From assembly GCA_022578965.1 (NCBI GenBank), contig MU400506.1, positions 806,001 to 870,000 on the forward strand: a DNA stretch of 64,000 bases, in the 5' to 3' direction. A program made the translations under genes and the position numbers. Below, piece by piece: positions 34,701-44,841 of the stretch. The notes under the pieces were generated by a model, which did not search any database, was not told where the DNA came from, and saw nothing but the letters and a program-made list of their open reading frames with translations. How positions within the stretch are numbered: the stretch's first letter is position 1; every line of letters starts with the position of its first letter. Source of the DNA: Xylaria sp. FL1777. Lineage: Eukaryota > Ascomycota > Sordariomycetes > Xylariales > Xylariaceae.

Positions 34701-37700
34701 CAGTATCCTCGCTATACCATACCATACCGCATCGACTAACGGTAGCTAGTGTCGCGTACTTCAATGTCTCTACCTCGAACATAATACGAACATTCGGCGG
34801 TAAATTGAGACGTTCGCCATTTGGAAGTGTGAGAAGTTTGTTGTCGTCCAGCACACTATTCAAATTCTCAACCCATTCTGGATCAACATCGCCATCAAAG
34901 ACGATCCAGTGTCGTTTGGAATCTTCTCCACGAAGGTTATCGACGATCTTGCGTAATATACTAGTGAATAAGCCGTCGGTCCACTCTCTCGTGGTTGAGT
35001 CAAGATTACCATAAAGAGCTTCCTTTGACATGACCTTGGAGTCGATAACGTGAGAAACACCCTCAACACCTTCGACCTGTTGGAGCGCGTCTAGTAGCAA
35101 CCTCCAAGCAGCAGACTTGCCGGTCCCGGAACTGCCTACCATCATGACGCCATGGTGGATATTTTGAATCTGATAGAGCTGGAGAACCTTGGTCATCCAA
35201 GTATCATTGACTACGAGATGTCTCTCAGACGCGAGGCGTCGGATAGCTTGCTCAAGTTGTACTAGGTTAGCTGGTACGTACTGGACACCAGGGAAGCAAT
35301 CTGACTCTATGTCGGCCATAATCTTGACGTCATTCCGAATTAATTTAGGTGCAATAGTCTCTCTAATGCTCTGAACGATTATTTCGGGCTCCATGACTTC
35401 TTCCTTGCCAATAGCAGTATCGCTATTTAGAAGACGGGCACGCTTGAGACCACCTGAGCTTACAAGCACACTTTTTAGAGCGCGAAGTCCAAAGTCATAG
35501 TGGGCTTGCTTGGACAGTTTTGCCGAACATTGGTCGAAGAACGGTACAGTCTGTTTCGACAACTGTTTAGCTTGGTTAAAGCCTTGAGAGTAAAGCATGA
35601 CTTCTGCGATAAGTTCCTTGTCGGGTTTCGACATAGCCACGCTGCGGAACAGCTTTTTAAGATTGTCAGGCAGATTGGAGCGACCAGCATAGCCAGGATT
35701 CATGGTGATAAAGATACCAGTGTTTGCATTGACACGGAGCTGACGTCCAACTAGTTCAATTTGAGCTGTGTCATCTTCAGCACCTTGCTTAAGGCCAAGT
35801 TGGATGTTTTGGATTTGCTGCGACACAGCAGAGAGAATTCTTTCTTCCAGTCGGTTGAACTCATCGAAGCAGCCCCATGCGCCCACTTGGCAAATACCCA
35901 GGAATATGCGACCCATGGCTTGAAAGTCAAAGGTATCATCACAACAAAATACGAGAGTGAAACGACCAAGTTGAACACCGAGAGCTTTAACCGACTCAGT
36001 TTTGCCAGTACCAGCTGGACCATACGGTGAACCACCAAGTCTCTGCTCGAGAGCTTGGGTAAGAGTGCCGAAGCAACGATCTGTAAGGGGCGTCCTGACG
36101 AGCCGGTCCGGCACACCAAGGTACTCAAAACCATAGTTGAGCTTCGCGTTGGCCATCTTGATATGAAGGCGGTGCATAAAGTCTCCCTCCGGTACATAGA
36201 CATATCGCATTTGCAGCAGCCACAGGTAGTGAGTCGTTGAAGTCGCATTCAGCTTGACAAGCTTCTCAATTACATCACGCTGGTGAACACATTCTGTGAT
36301 AAGGGCTTCGCACTTCTTTCGCTGAATGACTTCAAGATCGCCGAGGACTGTCTCTGCTAGTAGTCGAAGGATCTCAACTTCTCGGTCGAATAAAGACTGG
36401 AGCGCACTGCCTCCGGCAGCTAATGTGGTTTCAACCGCTGTGGTCCACACAACTTGTGTCGCAAGAACCACGATTTGACTCGGGTATGCATTCATGAACT
36501 CATTAACTGATGCGTGATCAATGCTATCGGACTCAAAGATCGGCGTATATGCATCAACGGCCTCGGCTAAGAGTTCTGCTAGAGAATATTTCATGCCATT
36601 TTCAAGCAGAGCTAGCCAGTCGTTGATTTTTGGTACCTTGGCAAGAGATATTTCTTTCTTGAGGCGGACAACCTCGCCTTCCTTCGAGGTGAACCCAGAA
36701 ATAATGGATTCTTCGTCCATAACGAGACCCGTTAAACCAGCAAACATCTTCTTGAAGTGTTTGGCAATCCGCAAGGTATCGTTGCTGTTGCCGATCATTT
36801 CTAGCAGGTCCTCATCACCGACGAAATAGAAACGTGGGAAAGAAACACGTTCTTTTTCAAGATACTCACCAAGAGCCTTTTGAATCTTGTTCAGTAACTC
36901 AGCCAGACGCTCTAGCGATTTCTGCACGCCCGTGATACTTAGCACATCCATAACCATTGGTTGTTTGTAAACTTTCTTCATCACCGTCATGAATTCGCTG
37001 TTGATATTTTGAAACCTTGAGGATTCGATAGGCAGCAGGTGCTTGATGTCGGCATTGCCAGTGAAGACACCCTCTAGATAAACCCATTGACGTTGCACAT
37101 CGATCCAGACGTCGAACAAAACATGCACACGGTTTAGTTTATCCTCCCAAGAGGAAGCTTCCTCTTCAAACTCCTTATAATATGGAGAGTGTTTCATCGC
37201 TTGTAATGAGTTCAAATTCTCACTACATTTCGCGAATAGATCATCCCAACCGCGGATGAGACGACACTTATTCTGGTAAGCAACTAGGTCAAGCTGATAG
37301 TTGTTCCAAGTCTCCTTGACCTGCTTCAAAAACTCTTCCAGTGCCATTTCACCTTGCGCTTGTGTGATGATATCTCTGACAATGACCTCAGTAGCAACCA
37401 AGTTCAGATCCCAGACGTCTCCGAGAGTCATCGAGACAGGGGAATAACGCCGCCCTGGTTTGATGTCTTTCCAGATCTTAGTCCAATGGCGATCTCGAAT
37501 GGCCTCTGACTTCAGATCGCCTAGCAGAGTGTTCACTTTCAAGTGCTGACGAAGAATGTTTTGAATGTGCTCAAACGCAGCATATTGGCGCATTCTACTA
37601 GGCATCTCTTTTGTCATTTTGATAAGACTATCGATAGAACCGCGTATCTTTCTGGGCTGGACACTACTCCAAAGAGTCTCGCGGAGTTCGTTGAGACTTT

Positions 37701-40700
37701 TCCAGATGGTGGAGAGCGCGGCCCAAACGGACTTGAAGTCGTGGACTTCTTCTAAAACCATGGCGAGGGACGACTCGGGACTCGGGGGAAGATCGAGAGC
37801 TTCTTTTGCTTTAGAAACCATCTCAAAATCTTCTTGCAGTCTCGTGATACGAGACTCAAAAGATGCAAGCGTGGCGGATGCGGCATCGGGTGCGATCGTG
37901 CCCGAAACAGGTTTTTCTTCATTCCATTGACCACCAATTTCAGCAATCTTCTCCATCACCACATGATCCTCAGCCAAGATCTTTGCTTTGAGAGCATCCG
38001 TCTGATCTTGAACTAGCTTGGCCTTCCTAGTGAGAATCTCATTAAGAGCATCCCATTGGGAATCGACCTGTTGGACATCCACCCAGTCATTGGGCAGGTT
38101 ATATCTATTTCGAACCAACGTGGATTGTCCCTGGCGGAAAGTCTCTACCTCGGGCGCCCAAGCCTTGACTCGTCGCTTACAGGTTTGCACAATGGTAATA
38201 AATTGTACTGCTTGCGCAGTCGAAGTAGCTTCAAGGCTCTGTGACTCTAAATCGCGCCGAGCCTTCTCGATCTCAGCGTGCACTTCTCGCATGCGAGTAC
38301 CGAGGCGCCCAGCGAACTTAAGAAGGATCTCATGTTGCCACTGGTCGTACTTCGCATTGACCTTGTCCTGAACTTGCCCGTAATCAATAGTGATATGGCC
38401 AAATGTGCGGCTGACTTCCGATGTGTCAAAAGTTGCACGAGATTTCCGAATCTCTTGTAGTAACTGTAGCCATTTCGAGAGCCCGTCACCTAGAAGTTCG
38501 TAGACCTGTTCGGATTGTAAATCCCAAAGCGACTGGAATTGGAGCCACTTGTCAACATATTCGCTAATCCCTTGCAATTTTGTCTCGATGGATGCATAGA
38601 CTCTGCCAAGTATATCAGTGCAGTCACTTGGCAGATCATTGAAACGCGCTTCTTCAAGCACAACAGTACTCAGTGTTAGACTCATTTGATACCTTGATGC
38701 CTTAATCTTAGGTAGGTTGCATACAATGCCGATATAATCGTGCAGTTGTAAGAACCAACTAGCCCTAGCATGTTCCAGAGGAGGATCCAAGTATATGACT
38801 TGGTTACGCATCGTAATCTCATGGATCAAGGGTTTCATCATCGGCTCATCCGACTCGAGCGGTTCTCCTGAAGGGGCTAGCTGTTTTTGACGATGGGCTT
38901 CGATTTGCTTAATAGGTGTATCGTCCTGAAATGCTTCGATCCAGCTGGAGACGGCATGTTGTAAGCGAGTGAGAAGCGTCCGCTTGATCCGTTCGTTCAT
39001 TCTCTCAACCCAGAACCCCAAGTTGACGTATTGCTCCAGGTTGAGTTGGTCCACAGCTGCTTGGATAGTCTGCAACCGAGCTTCGAACTCCGACGCTGCA
39101 TATGGGCAAGTGGCTAACTCCGCCAAGGCTTTTTGAACATTTACATGGATGTTTACGAGGGTCACAGTTTTCGACTGAAGTAACGAGGCGGCTGCCGCAA
39201 ACTCCCGAACGAACAGAACGTGCTTGCTCTCCGTTCCTCGGCCACCCGCATGCTCAAGAGTACCGTTCGGAAGTACTGTTGGTTTTTGATAAGCCTCCCA
39301 TGTATTGACAAATGTTTCCCATTTAAGGGGAATGCCTTTGGCGATCAGGACGTGAACATCGCCCTGATAACCACTGAGCAGAATGGAAACCTCCGACATA
39401 TCTGAAATCTGTCGGGTTGTTTGAGCAAAAGTTCTTACGCTCTCCATCAAACTAACAGCATAAGGATAGACGCGCTTGGCCTCTTTCGCGACATTGTTTA
39501 CAGCGTGGGGGACATTGAAGTTTTGCCAGCCAAGATTTCGGGTCTCCTTGAATAGAGCGATTATCTGGGCATCAAAGTTGACAGACAATTCTAGTGCATT
39601 ATTAGCCGCCCTGATCTTGTTGATGTTGAAAAGCCGGCCCGAAATCGAAATCTGTTTCCGTTGTACGTCTTCAACCCATGCCTTGTAGATCGCTTGAGTA
39701 TTCAGTTTCTTCCTGAATAGCTCGCTTTCTGTCTGAAGTTTTTGTCCCTCACTATGGAGAGCCCAGTCTGATCCCAGGATATCTTCTACCTTTTTCATAT
39801 ATCCGTCAAGTTGTCGTTCGATCTGACGAGCCCAGATAATAGCACCTGAAACTGGAGGCAAATCATGCAATTGTGCCATTGCGTGCGCTTCGGAGTGACC
39901 ATACTGTTGCTTAAATCGCTCATGAAGACCTGCTATCGCTTGTTTCACATTATCTATGAGTTGGTTTTGGTATTCGGCAATAGCTCCTCGGATTTTCGGT
40001 CTAACGAAGAGAGCGTTGAACTGAGAGAAGACACGGAACATTTCATTGGCATTCTTCGCCGTCGCTAGTCGGTCGCGCAATCGAGCGATGATGGAATTTT
40101 CTACTCTTGAAGTCCGTTCGTTGTAGGTATTCTCTGCCTTTACCCACTTTTGTGTACCTTCGGGAGACACGTCAAGTAGATCGACATTCTTCAACGCCTC
40201 CCATGCCTGTTTGACCTCTTCAACTGCGTCAACGTCACCTATCTCTTCGACAAGAGCGATGCCGTTCGTTGTGATTTCTTCACTTAGGCCATTAGTCGTT
40301 GAGCTTGGGCCGAGGACGTTCATGATGGTTCTCTGGAGCTGCTCATGATTGTCCCTAAAATTGTCGATATACTTCAGACGTGCCTGCAACTCACTATGCT
40401 TAGGCATAACCTTTATTGGTATGAATTTCTCTTGTCTTCGACGAGTGGTTTCTCGAGCTATGTTTGTGAATTCCTTAATCTGAGTATCCCAAGATTTAAA
40501 AATCTCATCAGCGGTAGCCATGAGACCTTTGAAATCTTTGTACTCCAGATCAACTAGCTCGGATCCGGGAAGAAGTCGGTGCATAACATCTTCCAAATCA
40601 GCGGAGATGGCTTCAACCAGATGCAACGTTCGGGCGATCGGATAATTGCTGAACCTCATTTTCTTGTTCATATGGCTAAATATCTGCGCAACAGCGTCTT

Positions 40701-41912
40701 GAATCTTGGGCAACGAAGTGGCGGATAGTAGTTCATCAAGTGGGAAATCTCGCATGAGCTGGTTATACTTTTGCACCATTTCCATGGCCTCTTTTAATCC
40801 AGTATCAGCTGTGAAGCTGACAGTTGCCTGGAAACGTTTAGCATGCTTGAGAATCTCCAAGGTCAGCATGACGCCTTCACTCCTCAGTTGAGCTTCGATA
40901 CCCTCCAATGCGGATTCCATCGACAACCAGAAGTTAATCTCCTGCGTTGCCGTCCTCGTTACAGGATCTCGAGTTAGCTTCGTGATAGCCTGAATGGACT
41001 TGATCCAGCTGTTAACGGTCGACTGCAGGTTGTTCATAAAAGTGCTGTCGCCGAGGAGGTGAACTGGAATTAAGTCGGTGGAGGGTCGTATACTGCGGGC
41101 CGAGGCATCATCCAAAGCCGTTTGCACAATCGGGTGGAAGGAAAGTGACAACTCTGGAATCTCTACATTCTGTTGGAGGTGTAGCAAACTCAACTCGAGC
41201 TCAGTCATCCGTTTCTTAGTGACAGGGATACCCGTCTTTGCGTCCACGTCTGCTCGGTTTCTCACGCCATTAACAGATTGAGAGATCTTCGTATTGGCAT
41301 CAAAATAAGGCGCCAGCGCATTATGGACGATGGAGTGAAGGATTTCGAAAGGGGAAGTAGAAGGCCCCTGCTCAGCAACAAGGCTAGCTAAGGAAGCAGT
41401 GCCCGGGAGTGTCTGGATCTGGATTTGTGAGGTCAAAGGAAGCGAGGGGTCGATCGCCTGAGGACGTTTCAACAGCGCAAGATAGGCAATAGTAGTCGGG
41501 GACGAAGAGATCTCGGCAGTGATCGTATATGTGTACGAGACGGGCACTATGTAGTCCAGGAATTAGTGTAAAGTAGCCTTGCAGCAATATTAGACAGTTG
41601 CGGTGGTCACCCACCATTATCGGCCGGCCCATCTGGAACCTCGCCCAGGGACTCGGCGTCTTTTTGTATGTATAGGGCTACTTGGGCATCGGTCGCAAAA
41701 CGGCTACATCGATGAATGGTATCTGAGTAGTTTTCGCTCGAAAGAAGGCTTCCAGGACGCTCAAGTTCGACACGGGTAGCTCCAAGAGCGATACTAACAA
41801 CCGAGGCTAGGTGCTCGACTATGACTTTGGGGTCGATGATGTTGAAGTGAGGTGGAGAGACACCGTTCGCTCCGGCGCCTTCAGAGCTGAGAGGCGAAGC
41901 CACAGCTTCCAT
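28722..41912 (-). CDS. Cytoplasmic dynein heavy chain
   Basis: Exons are 41912-41615, 41546-29242 and 29189-28722; introns are 68 and 52 nt (donors GTGGGT and GTAAGT). The product has 4356 residues, the normal length for NudA/ro-1-type fungal dynein. The N-terminal tail (to about 1400) binds intermediate chains; linker and motor follow. Walker A motifs are AAA1 GPAGTGKTE (1942-1950) with Walker [18 protein letters not shown]2 GSSGTGKS (from 2237), AAA3 GPPGSGKT (from 2602) and AAA4 GVSGSGKT (from 2944). The coiled-coil stalk and microtubule-binding tip lie at about 3150-3550 (tip about 3310-3415), then AAA5-6 and the C-terminal domain ending [18 protein letters not shown]. It is the minus-end microtubule motor for nuclear migration, endosome transport and spindle positioning. 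All four nucleotide sites have intact P-loops. The middle exon of 12.3 kb is uninterrupted. Confidence 0.98.
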
Positions 41913-43044
41913 CTTGGGCGGCGGGCGTAGGTTGAAGATGTCGTTGTGTTGATTTACAAGGCGGATGACATATCTCGCAATATAAGGGATAGCAGACCGG
42001 GGTATCAAGACGAAGCACAACGACGCCGACGAATGAAGAAGGTTGACGTAGATTAGATAGGCAATAGAAGAATACAATGAAGGCGCAAAAGAGCGTGGGG
42101 TGTTGTGGGGGTGTCGTTGTGTACAATGTCGTCGGTCGGCCAGACGCTCAGGAGATATGGAAACGGTGATGTGTTGAGATTGTGATATTACGAGTCACTC
42201 TGGGATGGATCAAAGAATGCCCAGTTGTAATAATATCCTAACGCGATGAACAGCAACTGTCGCGACCCTGACAGGGGGGTGGCATCTTTAGCGGGAGACC
42301 CTTTCCCGTGTCGCGTTCTAATTGGTTTATTGTTTCCCTTGCAGGGGCTTGGTGGGTCCTCCAGGTACACACCCAGCAGATTAGGTACCTATAGTACCTA
42401 CAGCAATTTGTGCTGTCACATGCGTGTGGAAGTATATGACTTTAGGCAGCATAATTTATGCAACAGCGTCTCATCGCTTTGGAGCCCCTTCATTGGTTTA
42501 ACAAAGATGTTACCTTAGGTACTCACAACTGAAGCTCTCTACATCTGCAGGTAGTTCGCATAAACTTTGGAATTTTCGGGTACTACCAAGAAAGAATCTA
42601 ATCAAGTCTCTATATCCTCGATAATCCCCAAAACGAGACTACATTTGCCTCTTAACTCTTGAAAACCAACCTCTCATCAAGGAACATAACCTCTCATCGT
42701 ACCTAATAAATAAGTATCACGAAGCCCAAAACTTCTCCCTTTTCAACAATCAAAATGACTTGAATTCTATTTTTGCCACCCCAACCGTTTCCCTATGTTC
42801 TGACCGAAAATCATTAAATCGTGTACAATCCGTCGTATCCTTACTTTTTCAACCCTGTCCCGCACCATTCCGTATTCCGTGTAGTGCCAACGCCAAACCG
42901 CTCACATATGCCACTATTATGGAGTTTCCATTAATATCAACCTCCAGAAACGCCTGTGCTGCGATGATCCGATACCTATCCCACCTTAAACTCAATTTTC
43001 CTACCCAGCTCTAATCAATGCATTTTCTTCGTCGATACTCAAAC
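41913..43044. other. Dynein heavy chain promoter region and 3' flank of the FAR1-type gene
   Basis: No further gene is recognised. TTAGGTACCTATAGTACCTAC near 42381-42401 is another copy of the palindromic spacer motif. A short minus frame at 41913-42077 directly upstream of the dynein start codon is 5' leader. Confidence 0.5.
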
Positions 43045-44841
43045 TCAGTTTCCTGTGGAAACACCATTGTTGTTGCTCGGCCCGCTTGTATCATTCAGTC
43101 GCTCTCTCTGTACCATAACACGCTCGTTGCATATGTCAATAAACATCTCGAATCTTGTAATCATCTTGTCCTTCTCTCGGATTCTTTCCTTGAGCTCTTC
43201 GATCTCCTTTTTGCTCTCTTCCTTGACCTTTGTCAATTCTTCCCTCGCCCGGGCCAGTTCTTTCCTCAAGTCAGACCGTATGCGCTCCTCAGCTGTTGGT
43301 GGCGGTTTGCTGTAAATTGCAGGCCGTTGCTCTGCAATTCCTGCCTCAACCTTCTGGGGATTGCGATTAATAGCAGCACGAGCATTGTAGATATCCCTTG
43401 GAAGCAGGGGTACATGAGGATTCTGTTGCTGCAAAATCTCGAGAGTTTGGGTAACTCCGATACCTATTATTATTATTAATATGTGGCTACGCTGTACGTC
43501 TTTCGGGGTAACAGTACCTGACTCTTTCAAACTCTTCACCGCAGCAACCATTTTACTATCCAGCTTCCTTGCAGCCGGATGTAACAGGGGGCTCTCGCTC
43601 GGGCCGTGATTATGTTGTAAATGTGACTGATCCGGCCGATAACGAATGGTCCACTGAGTCCTTTGTTCGATGGCAAAGAATCCGAATGGGCAGTTGCATT
43701 TTCGAGAAGAGGTTTTGCGTTTCCTTTGCTCCGGGCTGACTCGGCTTGGAGGCTTGCCGGCACGGTCACAGACGAAGAGAACCTTCTTCAAGCCTGGTAC
43801 TGTTTTCTTTGACCGTCCTATGACAACGGCATATCCAACCGAGGTGCAATACTCGAGGACGTACCTATGGATAGTTTCGAGGCTGGCAAAGCTGCCTCCT
43901 TCCGGTGGAGCCGACATCATTGCACCCATGGGAGTTCGGGGTACGAATGGCGTGCCGTCAAGAAGCTTAGGAGTCAGGCGATCATCCCCTTCTCCAGACT
44001 CTCCCGGACTATCTACCTCCATGTCATCGTCCTGGTGAGTGTCTTGCGATGTCACATTAGTCTCCTGCTGGGGAGGAGGTAGTGGTTGGGCCTGTGGCTG
44101 AGGAGTTGCTTGCGGTTGTAACGCCACAGGTTGTTGGTGAGTTTGGTGGTGTGGTTGTGGATGCGTTTGCTGATGTTGATGCTGCGCAGGCTGCGGCCGT
44201 GGTTGCGGGTGTGATTGGTGGTGAGGTTGGTTTTGAGGCATCAGGTTGCTCTCATTCTGCGGAACCTGCACCTGCTGAGTCTGCTGAACCTGTTGAGCGG
44301 GCTGCGGTTGGACCGGCTGGACCGGCTGAACCTGCTGCTGTATAGCTTGTGTATGGGGTAACTGCTGTACGGGCGGCGCGACTTGTTGCGGAACTTGAAC
44401 TTGTTGTGGGACTTGCTGAACGGGTTGTTGATTCATAGCCTGCTGGAGATAAGCCATAGACGGCGAGGGGCCCGGTTGCGGCGGCATCTGCCGCTGCTGG
44501 TTTCCTCGTTGGTGTTGTTGTTGATGCTGCCGAACCGCCTGCGCCGTAACTTGAGCATGCTGGGCTGCCTGTACCGGGGTATGCCTGGATGGGCCATTGG
44601 AGAGGTTCGAGACGCTCGCAACATTGGGGACGGGGGATGACGTAGTATTTGAGAACAGATGATGAGAATACGCCTGGGTCTGTTGCTGCGATGTATACTG
44701 CTGGGGCTGTTGGTAAGGAGGGGTTGCGGAGGGTTTCGGCGGCGTGGACGAGTGGTAGCTGCGTCGAAGTCCGTTGACCTGAGGAAAGGCGAGGCCAGCA
44801 TGGCTATGGTTACTAGAGCCTGGCTGGCCGAGGCTCGACAT
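43045..44841 (-). CDS. Glutamine-rich protein with FAR1/WRKY-GCM1-type zinc-finger DNA-binding domain
   Basis: The start is placed at the ATG of MSSLGQPGSSNH (44841); the frame stays open upstream but reads as low-complexity leader. Preferred exons are 44841-43518 and 43463-43045 with a 54-nt intron, giving 580 residues. Residues 1-310 are Gln/Pro/His-rich. Residues about 313-420 form the FAR1-type domain: FASLETIHRYVLEYCTSVGY, then a zinc ligand set CD...KCNCPF...HLQHNH. Next is a block ending LLPRDIYNARAAINRNP, and a coiled coil near 505-560 (ARAREELTKVKEESKKEIEE). FAR1 domains derive from the DNA-binding part of Mutator-like (MULE) transposases. Here no transposase catalytic domain or terminal repeats are visible, so a domesticated transcription-factor-like role is inferred. 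Intron retention would also stay in frame (598 residues). Confidence 0.8.
   Translation of the reverse strand: MSSLGQPGSSNHSHAGLAFPQVNGLRRSYHSSTPPKPSATPPYQQPQQYTSQQQTQAYSHHLFSNTTSSPVPNVASVSNLSNGPSRHTPVQAAQHAQVTAQAVRQHQQQHQRGNQQRQMPPQPGPSPSMAYLQQAMNQQPVQQVPQQVQVPQQVAPPVQQLPHTQAIQQQVQPVQPVQPQPAQQVQQTQQVQVPQNESNLMPQNQPHHQSHPQPRPQPAQHQHQQTHPQPHHQTHQQPVALQPQATPQPQAQPLPPPQQETNVTSQDTHQDDDMEVDSPGESGEGDDRLTPKLLDGTPFVPRTPMGAMMSAPPEGGSFASLETIHRYVLEYCTSVGYAVVIGRSKKTVPGLKKVLFVCDRAGKPPSRVSPEQRKRKTSSRKCNCPFGFFAIEQRTQWTIRYRPDQSHLQHNHGPSESPLLHPAARKLDSKMVAAVKSLKESGTVTPKDVQRSHILIIIIGIGVTQTLEILQQQNPHVPLLPRDIYNARAAINRNPQKVEAGIAEQRPAIYSKPPPTAEERIRSDLRKELARAREELTKVKEESKKEIEELKERIREKDKMITRFEMFIDICNERVMVQRERLNDTSGPSNNNGVSTGN

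Noticed and set aside
41600..41620. GGTGGGTGACCACC on the minus strand, similar to a segment of fungal 5S rRNA
   Set aside because: The match is limited to this short segment inside dynein intron 1; the flanking 5S helices and the remaining 100 nt do not fit, so it is chance.
3363..44841. A functional cluster of cytoskeletal/transport genes (SHE3-domain, verprolin, dynein)
   Set aside because: They are separated by unrelated genes, have different orientations and lack shared control signals, so co-location is most likely coincidental.
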